Notes: generated by a model from the letters alone, not told the origin. Shown: positions 8,408 through 17,274, counted from the first letter of the stretch. The stretch: 64,000 nt of DNA from Pseudomonas oryzae (GCF_900104805.1 NZ_LT629751.1:1035001-1099000); one strand, 5' to 3'. A program made the numbers and translations.

Positions 8408-9481
8408 ATGAATCCGCTGTTCCAACCCGTTCGCCTCGGCGACATCGAACTGGCCAACCGCGTGGTGATGGCGCCGATGACGCGCAGCCGCGCCGCCGAA
8501 GACGGCATGCCGACCCTCGACATGGTCGAGTACTACGCCCAGCGCGCCAGCGCCGGGCTGATCGTCGCCGAAGGCACCGCGCCTTCGGCCGCCGGCCTCG
8601 GCTACTGCCGCACCCCGGGCATCTACAGCGCCGCGCAGATCGCCGCCTGGCGCGGCGTAACCGCGGCGGTGCACGCCGCCGGCGGGCGCATCGTCCTGCA
8701 GCTGATGCACGTCGGCCGGGTCGCCAGCCACCACAACAAGCCGGCCGGCGCGCCGACCGTGGCGCCCTCGGCGCTGCGCGCGCGCACCCAGCTGTTCAGC
8801 GACGCCGCCGGCATGGTCGACACCGACCAGCCTGAGGAACTCAGCACCGCACAGGTCCGCGAAGTGATCGAAGAGTTCGCCCAGGCCGCGCGCAACGCCC
8901 GCGCCGCCGGCTTCGACGGCGTCGAGCTGCACTGCACCAGCGGCTACCTGCCGATGCAATTCATGGCCGACGGCAGCAACCGCCGCAGTGACGAATACGG
9001 CGGCAGCCTGGAAAACCGCGTGCGCTTCCCCGCCGAGGTGCTCGCCGCCATGGCCGAGGCCATCGGCCCCGGCCGGGTCGGCCTGCGCATCTGCCCGGGT
9101 AACCCCTACAACGACACCGAGGACAGCGATCCGGCCGCCACCGCCGCAGCGCTGCTGGATGCCATCGCCCCGCTGGGCCTGGCCTACCTGCACGTGATGC
9201 GCGCGCAGGTGCCGGGCCTGGACGCCTTCGCCCTGGCCCGCCAGCACTTCCCCGGCGCGCTGATCCTCAACGACGGCTTCGACGGCCACAGCGCGCGCCA
9301 GGCCATCGAGGCCGGGCAGGGCGAGGCGGTGTCCTTCGCCCGCCACTACATCGGCAACCCGGACCTGGCCGAGCGCCTGCGCGTCAACGCGCCGCTGGCT
9401 GGCTTCGACCGCAGCTCGCTGTACACCGCAGGGCCGCGCGGCTACCTCGACTACCCGCGCTGGCCGGTGCCGGCGCAGTGA
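8408..9481 (+). CDS. Old Yellow Enzyme family flavin oxidoreductase
   Basis: A 357-residue FMN TIM-barrel of the OYE/NemA family (NRVVMAPMTRSRA at the N-terminus, SDEYGGSLENRVRF in the middle). The usual HGAN substrate pair is HCTS here: His175 is kept but the Asn is Ser178, while the proton-donor Tyr180 is kept. It probably reduces or dehydrogenates a steroid enone using NAD(P)H. ATG 8408 is chosen over ATG 8402 because GAGGAG then has a 6-nt spacing. It lies in the operon between the SnoaL-like gene and the acyl-CoA ligase. Confidence 0.85.
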   Translation: MNPLFQPVRLGDIELANRVVMAPMTRSRAAEDGMPTLDMVEYYAQRASAGLIVAEGTAPSAAGLGYCRTPGIYSAAQIAAWRGVTAAVHAAGGRIVLQLMHVGRVASHHNKPAGAPTVAPSALRARTQLFSDAAGMVDTDQPEELSTAQVREVIEEFAQAARNARAAGFDGVELHCTSGYLPMQFMADGSNRRSDEYGGSLENRVRFPAEVLAAMAEAIGPGRVGLRICPGNPYNDTEDSDPAATAAALLDAIAPLGLAYLHVMRAQVPGLDAFALARQHFPGALILNDGFDGHSARQAIEAGQGEAVSFARHYIGNPDLAERLRVNAPLAGFDRSSLYTAGPRGYLDYPRWPVPAQ

Positions 9482-9502
9482 GCGCGACTACAGGGGAATG
9501 AC

Positions 9503-11362
9503 ATGAACGATCGCATTGATGCGCAGACCGTGGCCGCGCTGGACGCCGCCCCGGTGCCCCGCGAGGTCACCCAGGCGCGCCTCGACCGCCGCGCGGCGGC
9601 CAGCGCGCTGGTCAAGCCGCGCGACCTCTACACCATCGCCGACCGCCTCGAGCAGCAGGCGCAGCGCCATGTCGCGCGGCCCCTGCTGATCTACGGCGGC
9701 GAACGCTACAGCTACGCCGAGGTGGACGCGCGCGCCAACCAGGTGGCGCACGCCGCTCTGGCCCGCGGCCTCAAGGCCGGCGACGTGTGCGCGCTGGCCC
9801 TGGAGAACCGCCCGGAGTTCTTCTTCGCCTGGTTCGGCCTGGTCAAGCTCGGCGTGGTGGTGGCGCCGCTCAACACCCACGTCAGCGGCAAGCCGCTGGC
9901 CCACGCCCTGGAAACCACCGGCGCGCGCGCCGTGCTGGCCGGCGAGGAATGCCTGGCCAACTTCGCCGCCACCGACGGCCTGCCGGGCGTGCCGCTGTGG
10001 CTGGTGCCGGACGCCGAGAAGCCGGCGGCAGCCGAGCTGCGCGCGCTGGCCGACGCCGGCTTCGCCGCCGAGGTGGCGGCTGCCTCGCGCCAGGCGCCGC
10101 CGCGCGAGCTGCGCGCAGGCATCGCCGCCGAGACGCCGAGCCTGCTGATCTTCACCTCCGGCACCACCGGCCTGCCCAAGGCGGCGCGCTACAGCCACAT
10201 GCGCTGGATGAGCTCCGGCGACGTGATGGTGGAGACCCTCGAGGCCACTCCGGACGACGTGTTCTATTGCTGCCTGCCGCTCTATCACGGCGCGGCCGCC
10301 ACCTCGGTGACCTCCACCGCGCTCAAGGCCGGCGCCGCCATCGTGGTGCGCCGACGTTTCAGCGTGCGCGAGTTCTGGAACGACGTGCGCAACAACGGCA
10401 TCACCGTGCTGCAGTACATCGGCGAGATCTGCCGCTACCTGCTCAACCTGCCGGAGGATCCGCGCGACCGCGAGCACAGCCTGCGCGCCATGCTCGGCGC
10501 CGGCCTGTCGCCGGAGTCCTGGCAGCGCTGGGTCGAGCGTTTCGGCCCGGTGCAGGTCTTCGAGGGCTGGGGTTCCACCGAGGCCAACACCAACCTGATC
10601 AACGTCGACAACCGCATCGGCTCCTGCGGCCGTGTGCCCTACTGGGAGAAGACCAACTTCCGCCTGGTGCGCTTCGACGTGGAGAGCGAGTCGCACCCGC
10701 GCGACGCCAACGGCTTCTACCTGCTGTGCCAGCCGGGCGAAGTGGGCGAGGCCATCGGCTACATCGTCGACCACCCGGACATCGGCGGCGGCCGCTTCGA
10801 GGGCTACACCTCGGCCGAGGCCACCGAGAAGAAGATCCTCCGCGACGTGTTCCAGAAGGGCGACGCCTACTGGAGTTCGGGCGACCTGCTGCGCTACGAC
10901 GAGGAAGGCTACTTCTACTTCGTCGACCGCATCGGCGACACCTTCCGCTGGAAGAGCGAGAACGTCTCGACCCTGGAGGTGGCCGACGCCCTGGCCGACT
11001 ACCCGGGCCTCGAGCTGATCAACATCTACGGCGTGCAGGTGCCGGGCCAGGAGGGCCGCGCCGGCATGGCCGCGGTGCTGATGCAGGACGGCCAGGCGTT
11101 CGACCCGCACAGCTTCTACGCGCTGACCGAGCAGCGTCTGCCGCGCTACGCCGCGCCGGTGTTCGTGCGCGTGTCGCCCGCCGCCGACCTGACCAGCACC
11201 TTCAAGCTGCGCAAGGTCGACCTGCAGCGCCAGGGCTACGATCCGGCGAATTTCGCCGATCCGCTGTACGTGCGCGACGACGCGGCCGGCACCTACCGAC
11301 CGTACTCGGCCGAGGCGCTGGCGGCCATCGGCCTGGCGCCGTTCGGTGCCGCCCATGGCTGA
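9503..11362 (+). CDS. FATP-type long-chain / steroid acid acyl-CoA ligase
   Basis: A 619-residue AMP-forming ligase. The P-loop-like motif FTSGTTGLPKAA lies at about 214-225, then YHGAAAT, FEGWGSTEANTN and YWSSGDLL, with a C-terminal STFKLRK core that includes the catalytic Lys. Length and the EGWGSTEAN motif point to the fatty-acid transport protein / very-long-chain branch (FadD6, human bile-acid ligase SLC27A5) rather than FadD3. It activates a carboxylic acid to its CoA thioester with ATP, probably a bile-acid side chain or a C/D-ring acid. AGGGGAATGAC precedes the ATG. Its stop overlaps the next start by 8 nt. Confidence 0.85.
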   Translation: MNDRIDAQTVAALDAAPVPREVTQARLDRRAAASALVKPRDLYTIADRLEQQAQRHVARPLLIYGGERYSYAEVDARANQVAHAALARGLKAGDVCALALENRPEFFFAWFGLVKLGVVVAPLNTHVSGKPLAHALETTGARAVLAGEECLANFAATDGLPGVPLWLVPDAEKPAAAELRALADAGFAAEVAAASRQAPPRELRAGIAAETPSLLIFTSGTTGLPKAARYSHMRWMSSGDVMVETLEATPDDVFYCCLPLYHGAAATSVTSTALKAGAAIVVRRRFSVREFWNDVRNNGITVLQYIGEICRYLLNLPEDPRDREHSLRAMLGAGLSPESWQRWVERFGPVQVFEGWGSTEANTNLINVDNRIGSCGRVPYWEKTNFRLVRFDVESESHPRDANGFYLLCQPGEVGEAIGYIVDHPDIGGGRFEGYTSAEATEKKILRDVFQKGDAYWSSGDLLRYDEEGYFYFVDRIGDTFRWKSENVSTLEVADALADYPGLELINIYGVQVPGQEGRAGMAAVLMQDGQAFDPHSFYALTEQRLPRYAAPVFVRVSPAADLTSTFKLRKVDLQRQGYDPANFADPLYVRDDAAGTYRPYSAEALAAIGLAPFGAAHG

Positions 11363-12440
11363 CCTCGACCACAACGGCCACGAGCTGAAGGCCGGCCTGC
11401 GCTTCCCCTGGGTGGCGCCGCCGGCCAACGGCGAGACCCTGGAGGTGGCGCCCGGCGTGCTCTGGCTGCGCATGCCGCTGCCGTTCGGCCTCGACCACAT
11501 CAACCTCTACCTGCTGCGCCACGACGACGGCTGGGTGGCGGTGGACAGCGGCCTGTGCACCGAGCAGAGCCGCGCGGTGTGGGAGACGGTGCTGGCCGGC
11601 GTGCTGGAGGGCCGGCCGCTGCTGGCGCTGATCTGCACCCACTTCCACTACGACCACAGCGGCCTGCTCGGCTGGCTGGCCGAGCGCTTCCACTGCCCGG
11701 TGTACATGACCCACGCCGAGTACCAGGCGATCCACGTCGCGCCGCCGCGCAGCGACGAGCCGGACTGGGCCTTCCACCAGTTCTACCGCCAGGCCGGGCT
11801 GAGCGAGGAGGATTCGGCGGCCTTCCTGCCGATGATCCGCCAGGAGCACTTCCGGCCGACGCCGCCGGCGGCCTTCCACCGCCTGCGCGAGGGCAGGGTG
11901 CTGGCCATCGGCGGGCGGCGCTGGCAGGTGGTGGTCGGCCGCGGCCATTCGCCCGAGCACGCCTGCCTGTACTGCGCCGAGGACGGCCTGCTGATCTCCG
12001 GCGACCAGGTGCTGCCGCGCATCACCCCGACGGTCGGCGTCGCGGTCGACGAGCCGGATGGCGACCCGCTGCGCGACTGGCTGGCGTCCATCGAGCGGCT
12101 CGGCGAGTTGCCCGACAGCGTGCTGGTGCTGCCGGCCCACGAGCGGCCGTTCCACGGCCTGCACACGCGCCTCGGGCAGTTGCGCGAGCACCACCGCCGG
12201 CATCTCGACCTGGTGCTGGAACGCTGCGCGCAGCCGTGCACGGCGGCCGAGCTGATGGTCGAGCTGTTCCCGCGGCTGAAGAGCCGCTTCGACGAGCTGA
12301 TGGCCATCGGCGAGACCCTGGCCCACGCCAACTACCTGATCGCCGAGGGATTGCTGGTGCGCGAGGAGCTGGCGGGCGTGCACCGCTACCGCCGCGCCCG
12401 CGCCGAAGAGACGGTCGGCGAGCGTTCTAGTCCTTTTTGA
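11355..12440 (+). CDS. MBL-fold metallo-hydrolase
   Basis: A 361-residue metallo-beta-lactamase-fold protein with the zinc motif HFHYDH (His96, His98, Asp100, His101), a later histidine in GHSPEH, an aspartate in SGDQ and PAHE. A C-terminal helical domain follows the core. These traits match the glyoxalase II/thioesterase-like branch, so hydrolysis of a CoA thioester or lactone is possible; the substrate is not determined. The ATG overlaps the ligase stop by 8 nt, implying translational coupling. Its last 14 nt overlap the operator of the next gene. Confidence 0.85.
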   Translation: MADLDHNGHELKAGLRFPWVAPPANGETLEVAPGVLWLRMPLPFGLDHINLYLLRHDDGWVAVDSGLCTEQSRAVWETVLAGVLEGRPLLALICTHFHYDHSGLLGWLAERFHCPVYMTHAEYQAIHVAPPRSDEPDWAFHQFYRQAGLSEEDSAAFLPMIRQEHFRPTPPAAFHRLREGRVLAIGGRRWQVVVGRGHSPEHACLYCAEDGLLISGDQVLPRITPTVGVAVDEPDGDPLRDWLASIERLGELPDSVLVLPAHERPFHGLHTRLGQLREHHRRHLDLVLERCAQPCTAAELMVELFPRLKSRFDELMAIGETLAHANYLIAEGLLVREELAGVHRYRRARAEETVGERSSPF

Positions 12441-12444
12441 CGAC
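12427..12444 (+). promoter_or_regulatory. Operator dyad before DUF1302 gene
   Basis: CTAGTC-CTTTTT-GACGAC matches the locus consensus in 11 of 12 arm positions. It lies 66 nt before the DUF1302 start and overlaps the last codons and stop of the MBL gene, so the porin-like gene has its own promoter embedded in the upstream gene. Confidence 0.7.
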
Positions 12445-12510
12445 GAGTTCGGTCGAGCGAAGTCTGGAAACTCGACTCGGCCGGTTGGCCTCAATTAGGA
12501 GAGAAGCAGC

Positions 12511-14106
12511 ATGCACAATAAGAAAAATCCACGTTGCACCACTCTGGTTGCCCAGAGTTTCCCGCTCTTGGGCCTGGCCACCGCGGTGGCCTTGGCCAGC
12601 TCGATGGCCCAGGCCGGCGAGACCATCGAGTTCGACAACGGAGCCACCCTCGACTGGACCCTCACCACCAGCTACGGCATCGGCATGCGCACCGAGTCGC
12701 CCGATAGTGCGCTGATCGACGGCCCGCTGACCCTCAACATGGACGACGGCAACCGCAACTTCGATCGCGGCAGCCTGGTCACCCACCGCGTCGGCGCCCT
12801 CGCCGAACTGATCCTGCGCAAGGACGATTACGGCGCGGTGCTGCGCGCCAGCACCTTCTACGACGACGTCTACCACAACGCCAACGACAACGACGCGCCC
12901 GGCCGGGTCAACAAGTTCGGCGAGCACGACGAATTCACCAGCGACGCCAAGTACTACAGCGGCGGGCGCAGCCGCATCCTCGACGCCTACGTGTTCGGCG
13001 GCTGGCGCACCGACGATGGCCAGAGCATCGACGTCAAGGGTGGCCGCCACGTGGTGTCCTGGGGCGAGAGCCTGATCTATCCGGGCGTTTCCGGCGCCCA
13101 GTCGCCGGTCGACGTGGTCAAGGCCTCGCTGCCGGGCATCGAGACCAAGGAAGTGCTGCTGCCGGTCGGCCAGGTGTCCGGCCAGTGGAGCCTCAACGAG
13201 TCGCTCAGCTTCGGCGGCTACGTGCAGTACGAGTGGAAGGGCAACGAGCTGGCGCCGGTCGGCAGCTACCTGTCCACCAGCGACGTCACCGGCCCGGGCC
13301 GCGAGCTGCTGCGCGCCGGCTTCTTCAATCTGCCGTACCTCGACACCAACGAGCCGCGCGACAGCGGCCAGTGGGGTCTGCAGGTGCGCTACCGGCCGGC
13401 CCCGGATCTGGAGCTGTCGCTGTTCCGCATCAACTACCACGACCGCAACCCGTCCGGCATCGACATCAGCTTCCCGCCGGCCGGTCCGCTGGGCTACAAG
13501 GTCAACTACTTCGAGGACATCCACCTCACCGGCCTGAGCTTCTCCACCAAGATCGGCGACACCCAGGTCGGCGGCGAGTGGTCGTATCGCGACGGCGCGC
13601 CGGTGCAGGTGCTAACCGCCGGCGGCCCCAAGCCGACCAAGGGCCAGGGCCAGCAGATGCAGCTGTCGTTCATGCGCATCCTCGGCGACCGCCCGTGGGC
13701 CAGCCAGACCACCTTCATGGGCGAGGTGGTGCACGTGCGGGTCGACGACGTGGACGAGCTCAACGGCGCCGACGACTACAGCTTCAAGACCGCCTCGGCG
13801 TGGAAGAGCAAGACCGCCACCGCCTACTCGCTGGTCGGCGTGTTCAACTACCCGGGCGTGTTCACCGGCTGGGACCTGGACGTGCCGGTGCGCTTCTCCC
13901 ACGTCGTGGAAGGCGCCACGCCGATGTCCGGCACCATCTCCGGCGCCCAGGGCGACCGTCGCCTGACCGTCGGCACCACCTTCAAGTACATGGGCAACCT
14001 GGAAGTGGCGCTGGCCTACAACGCCTTCCTCGGCGAGGCCGACCCGATCAGACGCCAGCTGGCCGACCGGGACTATGCCACGCTGTCCGCCAAGTACTCG
14101 TTCTGA
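12511..14106 (+). CDS. DUF1302 outer-membrane protein
   Basis: A 531-residue DUF1302 protein with an N-terminal signal peptide (hydrophobic run before AQA-GETI, about residues 1-33), a DGNRNFDRGSL segment and alternating polar/aromatic strands ending in an aromatic C-terminus (KYSF), as expected for a beta-barrel. DUF1302 genes usually travel with DUF1329, YCF48-like and MMPL genes in hydrophobic-substrate catabolic clusters. It likely forms a passage for steroids or their acids across the outer membrane. AGGAGAGAAGC precedes the ATG. It is a distant paralogue of the protein at 58966-60543. Confidence 0.85.
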   Translation: MHNKKNPRCTTLVAQSFPLLGLATAVALASSMAQAGETIEFDNGATLDWTLTTSYGIGMRTESPDSALIDGPLTLNMDDGNRNFDRGSLVTHRVGALAELILRKDDYGAVLRASTFYDDVYHNANDNDAPGRVNKFGEHDEFTSDAKYYSGGRSRILDAYVFGGWRTDDGQSIDVKGGRHVVSWGESLIYPGVSGAQSPVDVVKASLPGIETKEVLLPVGQVSGQWSLNESLSFGGYVQYEWKGNELAPVGSYLSTSDVTGPGRELLRAGFFNLPYLDTNEPRDSGQWGLQVRYRPAPDLELSLFRINYHDRNPSGIDISFPPAGPLGYKVNYFEDIHLTGLSFSTKIGDTQVGGEWSYRDGAPVQVLTAGGPKPTKGQGQQMQLSFMRILGDRPWASQTTFMGEVVHVRVDDVDELNGADDYSFKTASAWKSKTATAYSLVGVFNYPGVFTGWDLDVPVRFSHVVEGATPMSGTISGAQGDRRLTVGTTFKYMGNLEVALAYNAFLGEADPIRRQLADRDYATLSAKYSF

Positions 14107-14181
14107 CCCGGCTGCGCCGGGCGGCGTCTGCTGCCCGGCCTGTCCGAGCAGGGCAATGGCATCAATCCGGTCGATCCGTTG

Positions 14182-14276
14182 TAGGGGCGAATTCATTCGC
14201 CATGGGCCGCAACGCGGCCCCGGAGGTTGCCAAGGGCAGGCCGCTGGCCTGCTTGGCGAATGAATTCGCCCCTACA
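14182..14276. repeat. REP-like inverted palindrome pair, long spacer
   Basis: It has the same GTAGGGGCGAAT / ATTCGCCCCTAC arms as the other elements, but the pair spans 95 bp because the middle segment (GC-rich, about 52 bp) is longer. It lies between the DUF1302 stop and the operator of the Ltp2-like gene. Confidence 0.9.
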
Positions 14277-14285
14277 GGGCCCGGT

Positions 14286-14330
14286 CTAGTCGATTCGAAC
14301 GATTCGCGCCGGGGGCGACTGCGGCATAGT
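14286..14330 (+). promoter_or_regulatory. Operator dyad and -10-like hexamer before Ltp2-like gene
   Basis: CTAGTC-GATTCG-AACGAT (14286-14303) matches the consensus with one arm mismatch. CATAGT follows exactly 21 nt later (14325-14330) as a -10-like element. The dyad ends 62 nt before the ATG at 14366. Confidence 0.7.
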
Positions 14331-14365
14331 GGCGGCAGTCGCGCCCCGCACCAGTGGAGACAACC

Positions 14366-15577
14366 ATGGGACTCAAAGGCAACGCCGCCATCGTCGGGGC
14401 GGCCCAGTACAAACCGGAGAAGTACGCCACCGCGCCGCGCATGTTCCATCTGGAACAGGTGGCCGATCTGGCCGCGCGCGCCCTGGCCGACGCCGGCCTG
14501 CAAGCCTCGGATCTCGACGGCCTGGTGATCAACGGCCCGCAGTTCCACGAAGCCTCGGTGTTCGTCCCGGCGATGGCCGCCGAATACCTGGGCATGAAGC
14601 TCAACTTCGCCGAAGTGGTCGACCTCGGCGGCTGCACCTCGGTGGGCATGGTCTGGCGCGCCGCCGCCGCCATCGAACTGGGCCTGTGCCAGGCGGTGCT
14701 CTGCGTGCTGCCGGCGCGCATGGCCCCCTTCGGCCCCGACGAGGACCCGAGCTGGATGGCCCGCGCCATGCGCTTCGGCGGCCACAGCACGGCCTTCGGC
14801 GCGCCCGAGGCGGAGTTCGACCTGCCCTACGGGCACATGGGCCAGAACACCGGTTACGCGATGATCGCCCAGCGCTACGCCGCGCAGTACGGCTACGACG
14901 CCGAGGCGATGGCGAAGATCGCCGTCGATCAGCGCTTCAACGCCCAGTTCAACCCCGAGGCCATGTTCTACGGCCAGCCGCTGACGGTCGAGCAGGTGCT
15001 GGCCAGCAAGATGGTCGCCGACCCGCTGCACGTGCTGGAGATCGTCATGCCGGTGGCCGGCGGCGCGGCGCTGATCGTCGCCTCCAAGGAGGTCGCCGCC
15101 CGCGCGCGCAACCGCGGCGCGGTGGTCACCGGCTTCGGCGAACACCTGGAATTCAAGTCGCCGTCCTACGCCGACGACATGACCCGCACCCCGGTCGGCC
15201 CGGCCTCGGACCGCGCCTTCGCCATGGCCGGCTTGAAGCCCGCCGACATGCACGCGGCGCAGATCTACGACTGCTACACCATCACCGTGCTGCTGACCCT
15301 CGAGGACGCCGGCTTCGCGCCCAAGGGCGAGGGCCTGCGCTTCGTCCGCGAGCACGACCTGACCTGGCGCGGCGATTTCCCGATGAACACCCACGGCGGC
15401 CAGCTCAGCTTCGGCCAGGCCGGCTCGGCCGGCGGCATGTCGCAGGTCATCGAGGCCTTCCACCAGATCGCCGGCCGCGCCGGCGACCGCCAGCTCGCCC
15501 GTTGCGACAACGTCTACGTCTCCGGTACCGGCGGCGTGATGAGCGAGCAGGGCGCACTGATTCTCCAGGGAGCATGA
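14366..15577 (+). CDS. Thiolase-fold lipid-transfer protein, Ltp2-like steroid aldolase candidate
   Basis: A 403-residue thiolase-superfamily protein of the SCP-x/Ltp2 type. It has Cys90 in GGCTSVG, a YDCYTIT segment near residue 297 and NTHGG later, but not the HEAF/GHP pattern of true thiolases. Ltp2 proteins pair with DUF35 proteins to remove the last side-chain carbons by retro-aldol cleavage at C17. Here a DUF35-MaoC gene follows with an ATGA overlap, which strongly supports that pairing. ATG 14366 with GGAGA upstream is preferred over GTG 14354. The exact acyl chain substrate is inferred. Confidence 0.8.
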   Translation: MGLKGNAAIVGAAQYKPEKYATAPRMFHLEQVADLAARALADAGLQASDLDGLVINGPQFHEASVFVPAMAAEYLGMKLNFAEVVDLGGCTSVGMVWRAAAAIELGLCQAVLCVLPARMAPFGPDEDPSWMARAMRFGGHSTAFGAPEAEFDLPYGHMGQNTGYAMIAQRYAAQYGYDAEAMAKIAVDQRFNAQFNPEAMFYGQPLTVEQVLASKMVADPLHVLEIVMPVAGGAALIVASKEVAARARNRGAVVTGFGEHLEFKSPSYADDMTRTPVGPASDRAFAMAGLKPADMHAAQIYDCYTITVLLTLEDAGFAPKGEGLRFVREHDLTWRGDFPMNTHGGQLSFGQAGSAGGMSQVIEAFHQIAGRAGDRQLARCDNVYVSGTGGVMSEQGALILQGA

Positions 15578-16521
15578 GCGAGATGTCGACCAACAAACCG
15601 ATGCCCGTGCCGACGGAAATCTCGGCGCCGTTCTGGGCTGGCCTCAAGGAGCAGCGCCTGACCATCCCGCAGTGCCAGGCCTGCGGCCACTGGATCTTCT
15701 ATCCGCGCCGCCACTGCGACCGCTGCTACTCCCACGACCTCAAGTGGCAGGAGGTCTCCGGCGCCGGCACGCTGTACAGCTTCACCGTGGCGCGCATCCC
15801 GACCCTGCCGGACTTCGCCGACGAGGCGCCGCAGAAGCTCGCCGTGGTCGAGCTGGACGAGGGCGTGCGGATCAACACCACCCTGGTCGGCCTCGAAGAG
15901 GGCGAGATCAAGGTCGGCATGCGCCTCAAGCCGGTGTTCGACACCGTCGACGCCGAAGGCAGAACCCTGCTGCGCTTCACCGGCATCGACAAGGACGTGG
16001 CTCCGCGCCGCTTCGACGAGCCTGAGGCAGTCGAGCAGGTCGAGGAACAGACGCCGCGCCGGCAGATCCGCGTCGACGACGCCGAAGCCCTGCACGCGCT
16101 GGTCAGCGAGCAGTTCACGGAGTGGAGCAACCAGATCGTCGTCGACCAGGCACTGATCGACGAGTTCGCCCGGCTGTCCGGCGACGACTACTGGATCCAC
16201 ACCGACCCGGAACGCGCCCGCAAGCAGGGCCCGTTCGGCGGCACCATCGCCCACGGCGCGCTGGTCCAGGTGCTGATGTCGCGCCTCAAGGTGCCGTTCG
16301 CGCACGAGATCGTCGGCTTCACCAACATGGTCAACTACGGCTCCGACCGCCTGCGCTTCCCCAGCCCGGTGCCGGCCGGCTCGCGCATCCACGCCCGCGG
16401 CCGGGTCAAGGCCGTGGAGATCGGCAAGCGCGGCACCCAGCTGACCCTGGAGCTGAACATCCACGTGGTCGGCAGCGAGCGCCCGGCGGTGATCAACGAT
16501 CTGGTCGTGCTGTACATGTAA
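15574..16521 (+). CDS. DUF35 (OB-fold/zinc) - MaoC fusion, partner of Ltp2-like protein
   Basis: A 315-residue fusion. The N-terminal DUF35 domain has a zinc ribbon (CQACGH and CDRCY) and an OB-fold. From about residue 170 a MaoC/hot-dog hydratase domain follows, with DYWIHTDPERA and GPFGGTIAHG. The actinobacterial ChsH2 partner of Ltp2 combines the same two domains, but with MaoC first, so this is a swapped arrangement. The likely role is to hydrate an enoyl-CoA and channel the product to the aldolase. ATG 15574 overlaps the previous stop (ATGA); ATG 15583 has better ribosome-binding spacing and may be the true start. Confidence 0.8.
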   Translation: MSEMSTNKPMPVPTEISAPFWAGLKEQRLTIPQCQACGHWIFYPRRHCDRCYSHDLKWQEVSGAGTLYSFTVARIPTLPDFADEAPQKLAVVELDEGVRINTTLVGLEEGEIKVGMRLKPVFDTVDAEGRTLLRFTGIDKDVAPRRFDEPEAVEQVEEQTPRRQIRVDDAEALHALVSEQFTEWSNQIVVDQALIDEFARLSGDDYWIHTDPERARKQGPFGGTIAHGALVQVLMSRLKVPFAHEIVGFTNMVNYGSDRLRFPSPVPAGSRIHARGRVKAVEIGKRGTQLTLELNIHVVGSERPAVINDLVVLYM

Positions 16522-16552
16522 GTGCAAGGCCCCTGCGAAGCGTCACCCTTTC

Positions 16553-16583
16553 CCGCCCAGCGCATGCGCTGGGCGGTTTTTTT
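16553..16583 (+). terminator. Intrinsic terminator
   Basis: CCGCCCAGCGCA / TGCGCTGGGCGG is a perfect 24-bp palindrome followed by seven T residues. It ends the plus-strand unit after the DUF35-MaoC gene. Confidence 0.93.
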
Positions 16584-16606
16584 CGTGGGCGCCTTGCGGC
16601 CGCCGT

Positions 16607-17002
16607 CTAGGCGGCGCTCGCCGCACTGTTCTGCTCGTGGATGCGCAGCACTTCCTCGAGTTCGGCCTGCACGGTGCGATCCGTGCAGTCGGGCAGGCTT
16701 TCGCGCAGCTTGCGGATCACCCAGCGCTGGCCGCGATCGATGAACGCCATGCGCTCGTGCAGGTCGGCGATGGCCATCGCCTTGGCGTAGAAGTCGCCGG
16801 TCTGCCGGTTGGGCTGCACGCCCAGATGCTGCAGGCAGGTCAGCAGGCGGCGGCAGCTCTCGCCCTCGCCGGCCAGGATCTGCTCGAGCAGCGGGCGTAG
16901 GGCCGGATCCCGGCATTCGCGCATGCTCGCCGAGGCCACCTGGACGCCGGCGCGTTCGGCGCTGAGCAGGGTCTGCAGCAGTTCATCGAGCGGTGTGGAC
17001 AT
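16607..17002 (-). CDS. DUF6306-like helical protein
   Basis: A 131-residue, all-helical protein (STPLDELLQTLLSAERAGV, MRECRDPALRPLLEQILAGE, AKAMAIADLHERM) resembling the ferritin-like DUF6306 family. Glutamates are regularly placed, but no confirmed metal site is seen. The function is unknown. ATG 17002 has CAGGAG 9 nt upstream. It is convergent with the Ltp2/DUF35 unit and divergent from the LysR gene, and is probably unrelated to steroid catabolism. Confidence 0.65.
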   Translation of the reverse strand: MSTPLDELLQTLLSAERAGVQVASASMRECRDPALRPLLEQILAGEGESCRRLLTCLQHLGVQPNRQTGDFYAKAMAIADLHERMAFIDRGQRWVIRKLRESLPDCTDRTVQAELEEVLRIHEQNSAASAA

Positions 17003-17110
17003 GATCGCAACTCCTGTAGGGACGGTCACCGGTTCGGCATTTCGCGCCTGGCCGCTGCCAGGCAGTTCCAGTCTGACGCTGGGCGATCATGCTGGCTAAT
17101 GAATACGGAT

Positions 17111-17274
17111 GCTCGCTGAGTGCAATTTTATTGAATCATCGGTCGCGCCCGGCGCTGGTCGTTCGCCACGCAAGGGGGCTCGGCAAGGGCGGACGCGGTT
17201 CTGACATGCAGTGAAATTTCAACTGACTGATAATGCTCGCTGAGAAGTGCAGTATTTTTGATATTTCAGCGAGC
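17111..17274. promoter_or_regulatory. Putative LysR operator region with three GCTCGCTGA copies
   Basis: GCTCGCTGA occurs directly at 17111-17119 and 17235-17243 and inverted (TCAGCGAGC) at 17266-17274. The last two form an inverted repeat with a 22-nt AT-rich middle. This sits in the 331-nt gene-free stretch between the divergent DUF6306-like and LysR genes, the usual place for a LysR autoregulatory site. Nothing else gene-like is visible in the stretch. Confidence 0.5.

Noticed and set aside
9488-11503. 671-codon minus-strand frame opposite the acyl-CoA ligase
   Set aside because: Antisense to a ligase with all AMP-binding motifs; no family features in the antisense product.
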